Assembly: GCF_006438925.1 (NCBI RefSeq) | Contig: NZ_RCZA01000002.1 | Span: 248,001-312,000, forward strand | Length of the DNA stretch: 64,000 nucleotides | Direction: 5' to 3' | From: Pseudomonas mandelii | Lineage (GTDB): Bacteria > Pseudomonadota > Gammaproteobacteria > Pseudomonadales > Pseudomonadaceae | In this document: in pieces, positions 57,403 through 64,000 of the stretch | Layout of the letters: every line of letters begins with the position of its first letter | Position numbering within the stretch: position 1 is the first letter of the stretch | Notes under the pieces: generated by a model | What the model was told of the DNA's origin: nothing | Database searches by the model: none | The model's input: only the letters and a program-made list of their open reading frames with translations | Program-made: the position numbers and the translations under genes

Positions 57403-57867
57403 ATGATCGGTATCAGCTTTACGCAAAAGACCATGGCAGCGCGCAAGCGTATTGCCTTGGTCGCCCATGACCACTGCAAGGTGTTTTTGCTGGACTGGGC
57501 GGAGCGGCAGAAAGACAGGCTCGCACAGCATGAACTGGTCGCCACTGGCACCACCGGGTTGTTGTTGCAACAGCGCCTGGATTTGCCTGTGGAGAGCATG
57601 ATCAGCGGCCCGTTGGGCGGCGATCAGCAACTCGGTGCGCGAATCGCCGAGCAGCGGGTCGACATGCTGGTGTTCTTCTGGGACCCGTTCGAACCACAGC
57701 CGCACGACCCGGACATCAAGGCGTTATTGCGCGTCGCGGCGGTCTGGAACATTCCCGTCGCCTGCAATGAATGCAGCGCCGACTACCTGCTCAGCAGCCC
57801 GATGATGGAGCAGGCGCACGAACATCGGATCCCCGATTACGCGACCTATCTGCTGGGCCGCGCCTAA
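57403..57867 (+). CDS. mgsA: Methylglyoxal synthase MgsA
   Basis: The 154-residue protein has [10 protein letters not shown] near the start, SGPLGGDQQ (68-76) with the catalytic Asp, [14 protein letters not shown] (91-104) and PVACN (118-122), all typical of methylglyoxal synthase. It converts dihydroxyacetone phosphate to methylglyoxal, a phosphate-releasing bypass. The ATG follows GGAG about 9 nt upstream. Length and motifs are complete. Confidence 0.94.
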   Translation: MIGISFTQKTMAARKRIALVAHDHCKVFLLDWAERQKDRLAQHELVATGTTGLLLQQRLDLPVESMISGPLGGDQQLGARIAEQRVDMLVFFWDPFEPQPHDPDIKALLRVAAVWNIPVACNECSADYLLSSPMMEQAHEHRIPDYATYLLGRA

Positions 57868-58175
57868 AGCTTCACTCTGTTGCTTGCCTGACTCAATGCG
57901 CCCTCCTGTGGGCGCTTGCTCCCGCAGGAGGACTTGTCGATCGAGCCTCCTGCCTCCCCCTGCCGCACGGGCGGAATCAGTGCCGACAATTTCCTGAATT
58001 TCTGCCCTTTTCAGGGCATTTTCCTGCGCAAACGTTCACCTGTTACCGTTCGTCGGCTTTGCGTTCATGCAACCTCCGCTCACGCCGATGTGCATTAAAT
58101 GGCGCTGAATGGACTTGGCGAATTGGGTCGATCCCGACTCACAGCCAACACCTCATCCATTCGCGAGCTCGTCCC
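57868..58175. other. 308-nt gap before the chemoreceptor gene
   Basis: It holds a hairpin at 57902-57931 and presumably the chemoreceptor promoter. I found no convincing FliA-type promoter and no gene. Confidence 0.55.
57902..57931 (+). terminator. Hairpin downstream of mgsA, possible terminator
   Basis: cctcctg and caggagg arms pair around a gc-rich loop that extends the stem. No clear T-run follows, so termination is uncertain. Confidence 0.45.
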
Positions 58176-60314
58176 ATGTTCGACTCTCTCTCCATCCGCC
58201 TGAAAATCGTCCTGCTCTCCGGTCTGTGCCTGCTTGGCGTGGTCGCGTTGATCGTCGGGATGAACATCTACCAGACCGATCAGAACGATGAACTGGTCAG
58301 TGCCTCCAGCAGCAAGATGCTCACCGCCAGCGTTCAGAACCTGCTCCAGGCCAAGGCCGCCGAGCAAGCAGTGCGGGTGCAGAAGACCTTCGGCGAAAGC
58401 CTGCTGGTGGTGACTGCCCTGGCCGACCAGATCAAGGACATGCGCACCATGGCGAGCACGCGCTCCCTTGATGCCGGTGCCCTGCGTGAAGAGTTGAACC
58501 AGAGCCTGAAAACCGCCTTCGAGCGCAACAGCAAAGTGCTCGGCATCTGGCTGGCATTCGAGCCCAATGGCCTCGACGGCAAGGACAGCGAGTTCGCCAA
58601 CGATGCCGCTCGCCAATCCAACGAAGCCGGTCGTTTCGCCAGCTACTGGAGCCGTGCCGGCGGTGTCGGGATCAACACGATCATGGTCGAAGACGACATG
58701 ACCAAAACCACCTTGAGCCTCAGCGGCACACCCTATAACAGCTGGTACACCTGCCCTCGCGATAGCAAGCGCACCTGCCTGCTCGACCCGTATGCCGACA
58801 CCGTCGCCGGCAAGGAAATGCTGATGACCACCATTTCCGTACCGCTGCTGGTGGATGGCAAATCCATCGGCGTGGTCGGTGTGGACATCGCCCTCGACGC
58901 CCTGCAAGCGGCGGCTGTCGACTCCCAACGTGATCTGTTCAACAGCGCCGGGCACATGTTGATCGTCTCCGGTAGTGGCGTACTCGCGGGCTACAGCGTG
59001 GACGCGAGCAAGGTCGGCAAAAGCATCGGCGACACCCTGGGCGCAGACGGCAAGGACGTTCTGCAATTGCTCAGCGCTGGCACGCCGAAGATTCTCGAAC
59101 AGGGCGACCTGATCCGCGCGGTGTACCCGGTCAGTCCGATTGCCGAGTCCAAAGCCTGGGGCGTGGTGATCGACCTGCCGAAACACGTGTTGCTGGCCGA
59201 CTCGGTCAAGTTGCAAGCCTTAGTCGATGACGCCCAGCAAAGCGGCACGATCAAAGCCGTTTTGGTGGCAGTGATTGCCGGCCTGGTCGGACTGTTGCTG
59301 ATCTGGCTCACGGCGTCCGGCGTGACCCGGCCGATCAATAGCGTGGCCGAGATGCTCAAGGCGATTGCCAGCGGTGACGGCGACCTGACGCAGCGTCTGC
59401 ACTACAGCAAGAAAGACGAACTGGGCGAACTGGTGAGCTGGTTCAACCGCTTCCTCGACAAGCTGCAACCGACCATCGCGCAGATCAAACAAAGCATCAC
59501 CGATGCGCGCGGCACCGCCGACCAGTCTTCGGAAATCGCCCGCCAGACCAGCGAAGGCATGCAAGTGCAGTTCCGCGAAATCGACCAGGTCGCCACCGCG
59601 TCCAACGAAATGAGCGCCACCGCCCACGACGTCGCCAACAGTGCCTCGAACGCGGCTAACGCAGCCAAGGGTGCCGACCAGTCGGCCCGCGACGGCATGC
59701 AGATCATCGAACGCAGCACCCGCGACATCAATCAACTGGCCGACGAAGTCAGTAAGGCGGTGACCGAAGTCGAAGCCTTGGCAGTTAACAGCGAGCAGAT
59801 CGGTTCGGTGCTGGAAGTGATCCGCAGCATCGCCGAACAAACCAACCTGCTGGCGCTCAACGCGGCGATTGAAGCTGCGCGTGCCGGCGAGAGCGGTCGC
59901 GGGTTTGCGGTGGTCGCCGATGAAGTGCGCAACCTGGCCAAACGTACGCAAGATTCGGTGGAAGAAATCCGCATTGTCATCGAGCGCATCCAGTCCGGTA
60001 CTCGCGGTGTGGTGGCCACGATGCATTCGAGCCAGACCCAGGCTCACAGCAACGCCGGGCAGATCCAGCAAGCCGTCCAGGCCTTGAGCAAAATCAGCGA
60101 CGCAGTGACGGTCATCAGCGACATGAACCTGCAAATCGCCAGCGCCGCCGAACAGCAAAGCGCGGTGGCCGAAGAGGTCAACCGCAACGTCTCGGCGATC
60201 CGCACGGTCACCGAAACCCTGACCGGCCAAGCCACCGAATCGGCGCAGATCAGCAGCCACCTCAACTCGTTGAGCTCGCATCAGATGAAATTGATGGATC
60301 AGTTTCGGGTGTAA
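58176..60314 (+). CDS. dCACHE-domain methyl-accepting chemotaxis receptor
   Basis: The 712-residue protein has a first membrane helix (about 10-30), a long periplasmic dCACHE sensor (about 35-350, with [21 protein letters not shown] split near 190-210), a second helix (about 359-381), a HAMP domain and a methyl-accepting domain with the conserved tip around [19 protein letters not shown]. It sits at the pole and drives CheA signalling. dCACHE receptors of this type often bind amino acids or organic acids; the ligand is not predictable here. The start follows gtccc, a weak ribosome site. Confidence 0.92.
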   Translation: MFDSLSIRLKIVLLSGLCLLGVVALIVGMNIYQTDQNDELVSASSSKMLTASVQNLLQAKAAEQAVRVQKTFGESLLVVTALADQIKDMRTMASTRSLDAGALREELNQSLKTAFERNSKVLGIWLAFEPNGLDGKDSEFANDAARQSNEAGRFASYWSRAGGVGINTIMVEDDMTKTTLSLSGTPYNSWYTCPRDSKRTCLLDPYADTVAGKEMLMTTISVPLLVDGKSIGVVGVDIALDALQAAAVDSQRDLFNSAGHMLIVSGSGVLAGYSVDASKVGKSIGDTLGADGKDVLQLLSAGTPKILEQGDLIRAVYPVSPIAESKAWGVVIDLPKHVLLADSVKLQALVDDAQQSGTIKAVLVAVIAGLVGLLLIWLTASGVTRPINSVAEMLKAIASGDGDLTQRLHYSKKDELGELVSWFNRFLDKLQPTIAQIKQSITDARGTADQSSEIARQTSEGMQVQFREIDQVATASNEMSATAHDVANSASNAANAAKGADQSARDGMQIIERSTRDINQLADEVSKAVTEVEALAVNSEQIGSVLEVIRSIAEQTNLLALNAAIEAARAGESGRGFAVVADEVRNLAKRTQDSVEEIRIVIERIQSGTRGVVATMHSSQTQAHSNAGQIQQAVQALSKISDAVTVISDMNLQIASAAEQQSAVAEEVNRNVSAIRTVTETLTGQATESAQISSHLNSLSSHQMKLMDQFRV

Positions 60315-60319
60315 CCCTT

Positions 60320-60384
60320 AAAAGATCGCAGCCTGCGGCAGCTCCTACACCGATCCCTGGAGCTGCCGCAGGCTGCGATCTTTT
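60320..60384. repeat. REP-type inverted pair, family A
   Basis: Arms aaaagatcgcagcctgcgg and complement follow the chemoreceptor gene with a short spacer. Confidence 0.9.
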
Positions 60385-60427
60385 GATCTTTTGATCTATG
60401 CTGCCCCTCTCTTCCGGAGGGCCTTCG

Positions 60428-61771
60428 ATGACTGATTTACTCACGTCCATTCAAGCCGCACTCGGCTTGCCTCACACCCAGGTCAAGTTCACCTCGAGCG
60501 GCGCCTTGCCCTCGGCGTTTGCCGTCACCGACCTGGCGTGCGCCAGCATTGCCGCTGCCGGCCAGGCTGTCAGCGAATGGCTGCAGCAACAAACCGGTCG
60601 CTTGCCAAGCCTTGAGGTCGACCGCCGCCTGGCCTCTTTCTGGTTCGCCACGTCGATCCGCCCGATAGGCTGGAGCGTCCCGCCGCTGTGGGATCCGGTC
60701 GCCGGTGACTACGCCACAAAGGATGGCTGGATTCGCCTGCACACCAACGCACCCCATCACCGCGCCGCTGCCGAAAAAGTGCTCGGCGCCTGTGCCGACC
60801 GTACAGCGATGGCGAGCAAGGTTGCTCAATGGGCCAAACGTGATCTGGAGCAGGCCGTGGTCGATGCCGGTGGCTGCGCCGCCGAGATGCGTAGCTGGGC
60901 GCAATGGCAGGCGCATCCCCAAGGTCAGGCCGTGAACGCCGAGCCGCTGATTCAGTTGGCTGACAACAGCCGCCAGAACGCGAAACCGTGGCAAGGCTCG
61001 GTGGCGCAACCGCTGGCCGGGATCAAGGTGCTGGATTTGACCCGAGTGCTCGCCGGACCGATCGCCAGCCGTTTTCTGGCAGGCCTCGGCGCCGACGTTT
61101 TGCGGATCGACCCACCGACCTGGAACGAACCGGGCGTGGTGCCGGAAGTCACCTTGGGCAAACGCTGCGCACGCCTGGACCTGCACGACAAGACTGACCG
61201 CGCGGTGTTCGAAAGCCTGCTCAAGGACGCTGACATTCTGCTCCACGGCTACCGTGCTGACGCACTGGAACGCCTGGGTTACGGTGTCGCCGAACGCCAG
61301 AAACTGGCGCCCGGCCTGATCGACGTCAGCCTCAATGCCTACGGTTGGAGCGGCCCGTGGCAGAACCGCCGCGGCTTCGACAGCCTGGTACAAATGAGCA
61401 GCGGGATCGCCGACGCCGGCATGCAGTGGAAACGTGCAAACAAGCCGACGCCATTGCCCTTGCAAGCGCTCGATCACGCCACCGGGTATTTGATGGCGGC
61501 CAGTGCGATTCGATTGTTGGGGCGCAGTGGATCGGCACGGTTGTCGTTGGCGCGTACGGCGAAGTTGTTGATTGAAAATGGTGCGGGAACAGATGAGCCG
61601 TTGCGGGCGGAGGATGACAACGATCAAGGGCTGTTGGTTGAGCAGACGCCTTGGGGACCGGCGCATCGACTTCATGTGCCGCTGAAGATTACGGGGACGC
61701 CGTTGCAGTGGACGATTCCGGCTTCTGAATTGGGGTCGCATCGTGCGCAGTGGATCCACCCCTCACCTTAA
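60428..61771 (+). CDS. CoA-transferase family III (CaiB/BaiF) protein
   Basis: The 447-residue protein has GIKVLDLTRVLAGPIASRFLAGLGADVLRIDPP (split, about 198-230) with an Asp-rich CaiB/BaiF motif, and LHGYRADALERLGYG. Family III enzymes move CoA between carboxylic acids. The N-terminal 190 residues are longer than in minimal members and resemble an incomplete second domain copy. The ATG at 60428 has GGAGG 8 nt upstream. The last residues before the stop (IHPSP) lie in a long repeat. Confidence 0.8.
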   Translation: MTDLLTSIQAALGLPHTQVKFTSSGALPSAFAVTDLACASIAAAGQAVSEWLQQQTGRLPSLEVDRRLASFWFATSIRPIGWSVPPLWDPVAGDYATKDGWIRLHTNAPHHRAAAEKVLGACADRTAMASKVAQWAKRDLEQAVVDAGGCAAEMRSWAQWQAHPQGQAVNAEPLIQLADNSRQNAKPWQGSVAQPLAGIKVLDLTRVLAGPIASRFLAGLGADVLRIDPPTWNEPGVVPEVTLGKRCARLDLHDKTDRAVFESLLKDADILLHGYRADALERLGYGVAERQKLAPGLIDVSLNAYGWSGPWQNRRGFDSLVQMSSGIADAGMQWKRANKPTPLPLQALDHATGYLMAASAIRLLGRSGSARLSLARTAKLLIENGAGTDEPLRAEDDNDQGLLVEQTPWGPAHRLHVPLKITGTPLQWTIPASELGSHRAQWIHPSP

Positions 61772-61946
61772 CCCTCCCGAAACGTCGGACCGCCCCAGGC
61801 GATAGAGGGGACTGATCGAGGTGTACTTGGAGGTACATCGACCTGAGAAATCGTCGAACTCAGGTTTGAAAGCAACCGAGATCGGCTCCCTTTCCCCTCT
61901 CCCCTGTGGGGCGGTCCGACGTTTCGGGAGGGCTGGGGTGAGGGGT
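61757..61946. repeat. Long CCCTCACCC-type inverted repeat, copy 2
   Basis: Ends ccacccctcacc and ggctggggtgaggggt bracket a cgaaacgtcggaccgcccc block and its complement. The copy starts inside the CoA-transferase stop region. Confidence 0.85.
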
Positions 61947-61971
61947 CGATTTCAAGCCGATAACATCCCCC

Positions 61972-62835
61972 TCAATCCCCCCGATTCAAAGAAGTCCAAA
62001 GCACCTGCGCCGCATAGCCTCGATAAGGTCTCCAGACTTCAGCTCGTTGCAACAACCCCCGAGCCGTCACCGCCTCACCTTCAAGCGCCGCCAGCGCATT
62101 GATCAACCCCACATCTCCGCTCGGAAACGCATCCGGATCGCGCAACTGCCGCAAGGCGATGTATTGCGCCGTCCAGTCACCAATCCCGTGCAACGCCAGT
62201 AGCCGGGCAACGCCGCCTTCCCGATCCGGCTCAAACAGTAAAGGATCATCGAGCAACGCCTGAGCCACACCCGACAGGGTTCGACCACGGCTTTTCGGCA
62301 TCCCCAACGTCGCCAAGTCCACTAACGCCAAAGTGGCGGCCTGAGGAAACACATGGGTCACGCCGGGCAACGACGAAGCCAACGGCTCGCCATACTGCGC
62401 CACCAGTTTCCCCGCCAGCTTAATCGCCGCGCCCACGCTAATCTGCTGCCCCAACACCGCACGAATCGCCAACTCCAGGCCATCCCACGCCCCCGGCACC
62501 CGCAGCCCCGGACGCTCGGCAATCAACCGCGCCATCAAGGGATCAACCGCCAGCTGCCGATGAATCGTTGCCAGCTCCGCATCCAGATCAAACATCCGCC
62601 GCAGCCGCGTGATGATCTCCGGCACGGCCGCTGAATCAGGAAAATCCAGGGTCAATTCAAGCGCATTCGCCGCCGCAGGCTTGATCGAAAACGTGCCATG
62701 AACACCGTTCAACCCGATGCTGCGCGAGTAAACACCATCGACCACCGCCTCGATCCCCACAATTGCCCGTGCCGACAAAAAACCCAGCATCGCCGGCCAG
62801 TCATAGGGCGGTGGATACTCCAGCAGCACCTTCAT
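61972..62835 (-). CDS. alkA: DNA-3-methyladenine glycosylase II AlkA
   Basis: The 287-residue protein has the AlkA N-terminal domain (about 1-110) and an HhH-GPD domain: AIRAVLGQQISVGAA (about 123-137), LHGIGDWTAQYIALR (215-229) and PSGDVGL with the catalytic Asp241. It excises alkylated purines from DNA to start base-excision repair. The start at 62835 excludes an upstream stretch lacking a ribosome site. No ada-like gene is adjacent. Confidence 0.93.
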   Translation of the reverse strand: MKVLLEYPPPYDWPAMLGFLSARAIVGIEAVVDGVYSRSIGLNGVHGTFSIKPAAANALELTLDFPDSAAVPEIITRLRRMFDLDAELATIHRQLAVDPLMARLIAERPGLRVPGAWDGLELAIRAVLGQQISVGAAIKLAGKLVAQYGEPLASSLPGVTHVFPQAATLALVDLATLGMPKSRGRTLSGVAQALLDDPLLFEPDREGGVARLLALHGIGDWTAQYIALRQLRDPDAFPSGDVGLINALAALEGEAVTARGLLQRAEVWRPYRGYAAQVLWTSLNRGD

Positions 62836-63025
62836 AACGCCTCCGATTACCGATGAGTTCACCCAGACCAAGGATGGACCCAGTTCGCCCGACAGACTGG
62901 AAAAGTCGCGTCGATCGGTCCACTCTCGGACACGGCGACACCCGGATGAGCTATCAATAAAAGAAACTCCAAGGGCAGGCTTGAGGTCTGCCCTGATTCA
63001 ATGCCTTTTTGAAGGAGAGACACCA

Positions 63026-63391
63026 ATGGCAACGTTCGAGCCCGGTCACCTGCACATCGAGCGCCATGCGCTGAACAAGGACGATTACAGTTACAACCTG
63101 CACATCGAATATGCCGTCAGTCAGGACCCCAAGGAAGGTGAAGGCATGCTCTTCAAGATGCATGGCACGGTTGGGGACAAGGAGTTAAAGGAAGAATTCT
63201 TCCTGCCCAAAGATCAGGCCTTCGACTTCGCCCGGCATGCCACGCGCATCGCGCAGAAGTACGGGATGCCCAAAGAGGCCAGTATCGGCTCGATACACAA
63301 GGAGTACGACGCCATGTTTGAAGATGTGCGGGCGCAGCTCCACGTCAAATCCGGTGATCCGATAAAACCTGAGCATCTGGATCGAATCTGA
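63026..63391 (+). CDS. DUF5064-like small conserved protein
   Basis: The 121-residue soluble protein opens FEPGHLHIERHALN and contains KMHGTVGDKELKEEFFLPKD and ARHATRIAQKYG. The pattern fits a Pseudomonas-restricted family of unknown role that I take to be DUF5064. A very good GGAGAG ribosome site lies about 7 nt before the ATG. It is monocistronic and is followed by a long repeat. Confidence 0.78.
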   Translation: MATFEPGHLHIERHALNKDDYSYNLHIEYAVSQDPKEGEGMLFKMHGTVGDKELKEEFFLPKDQAFDFARHATRIAQKYGMPKEASIGSIHKEYDAMFEDVRAQLHVKSGDPIKPEHLDRI

Positions 63392-63394
63392 AGG

Positions 63395-63576
63395 CCACCC
63401 CCTCACCCTGACCCTCCCGAAACGTCGGACCGCCCCAAGGGGCGAGGGGACTGACCGCGTTGCTCTTTCGATGTACATCGACCTGAAAGTCCAAATTGAA
63501 CTCAGGCTTTGAAAGCGACAAATATCTGCCCCCTTTCCCCCTCTCCCCACTGGGGAGAGGGCTGGGGTGAGGGGTG
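63395..63576. repeat. Long CCCTCACCC-type inverted repeat, copy 3
   Basis: Ends ccaccccctcaccctgaccctc and gggctggggtgaggggt surround the same cgtcggaccgcccc block and ctccccactggggag hairpin as copies 1 and 2. A short fragment (caccccagccctcc) follows near 63608. Confidence 0.85.
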
Positions 63577-63670
63577 GTTTTTGAATCCTCCATAAATCTC
63601 AAGATTTCACCCCAGCCCTCCACCAAGGCATACTTGCCACCCTCCGCACTCCAGAACCCAACAACGCCCC

Positions 63671-64000
63671 ATGCGTATCCACGTCAGCTTCATCGACCGC
63701 GTCGGCATTACCCAGGAAGTCCTGGCCCTGCTCGGTGGGCGCAATCTCAATCTGGATGCGGTGGAAATGGTTCCGCCCAACGTCTACATCGACGCCCCGA
63801 CCCTGAGCCCGGAAGTCCTCGAAGAACTGCGCGATGCGTTGTTCAGCGTGCGCGGCGTGCAAGCGGTGACGGTGGTCGACATTCTTCCCGGTCAGCGTCG
63901 GCACCTGCAGCTTGACGCGTTGCTCGCGGCCATGACTGACCCGGTTTTGGCGTTAGACAGTGCCGGCAAGGTGCTGCTGGCCAACCCGGCACTGATTGCG
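63671..64000 (+). CDS. phhR: PhhR/TyrR sigma-54-dependent regulator, N-terminal 110 residues
   Basis: The frame opens MRIHVSFIDRVGITQEVL, an ACT domain, and by residue 95 enters a PAS domain (ALDSAGKVLLANPALIA). This is the start of TyrR/PhhR, which activates aromatic amino-acid catabolism with sigma-54 in response to Phe or Tyr. The central AAA+ and C-terminal DNA-binding parts lie outside the window. Confidence 0.9.
   Translation, partial: MRIHVSFIDRVGITQEVLALLGGRNLNLDAVEMVPPNVYIDAPTLSPEVLEELRDALFSVRGVQAVTVVDILPGQRRHLQLDALLAAMTDPVLALDSAGKVLLANPALIA

Overview
The window looks like a chromosomal piece of a Pseudomonas of the fluorescens group. The main reason is the block from about 38254 to 57242, which has the classic Pseudomonas glucose-catabolism layout (eda, pgl, zwf, hexR, mutarotase, oprB, gtsDCBA, gtrS, gltR, glk, edd, gap). 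The tandem fadD1/fadD2 pair with its neighbouring hydrolase and MaoC genes, the gnt locus, the phhR start and the many REP-type hairpins point the same way. Everything right of about 4.9 kb is GC-rich and has ordinary Pseudomonas codon use.

Positions 1-4921 are different. They are visibly AT-rich and hold a tight same-strand operon: a MATE-type exporter (5' end outside the window), a large protein with a phosphoribosyltransferase-like C-terminal half, an inositol-monophosphatase-family phosphatase, a radical SAM enzyme with an unusual CX8CX2C cluster motif, and a thymidylate-kinase-like protein lacking the family's DR motif. Together they suggest synthesis, phosphorylation control and export of a nucleotide- or sugar-phosphate-derived small molecule. 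I know of no described pathway with this set, so it is my candidate for the undescribed system. The locus probably continues to the left.

4.9-25 kb is a mosaic of housekeeping and accessory single genes: GNAT proteins, a GyrI-like protein, a LysE-type exporter, alaC, the gluconate locus gntT-gntK-gntR with three sites resembling the GntR operator and a 77-nt near-perfect palindrome, a LysR/PACE efflux pair, two GSTs, an MFS carrier, a BdlA-like chemotaxis transducer, an ECF sigma factor coupled to an OpuAC-type binding protein, a PhnD-like protein, a desaturase, peptide deformylase and a YihY-type membrane protein.

25-38 kb holds CsbD, a small conserved protein, fadD1, fadD2, a lysophospholipase-like hydrolase, a MaoC hydratase, an AaeA/AaeX/AaeB-like efflux operon, a PA2169-type protein, a DUF3820 protein, a class V aminotransferase and an intradiol-dioxygenase-like protein.

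38-57 kb is the glucose block. OprB and GtsABCD import glucose, Glk and Zwf/Pgl take it to 6-phosphogluconate, Edd/Eda cleave that to pyruvate and glyceraldehyde-3-phosphate, and Gap continues. GltR/GtrS and HexR regulate it. Two perfect TTGT-N7-ACAA HexR-type sites lie between edd and gap, and a one-mismatch site lies upstream of zwf. An AGE-family sugar epimerase sits inside the block.

57-64 kb carries mgsA, a dCACHE chemoreceptor, a CoA-transferase family III protein, alkA, a small DUF5064-like protein and the first 110 codons of phhR.

About eighteen REP-type elements of two families, one shorter hairpin and three long CCCTCACCC-type repeats fill most 3' intergenic gaps. I saw no rRNA, tRNA, CRISPR array or insertion sequence.
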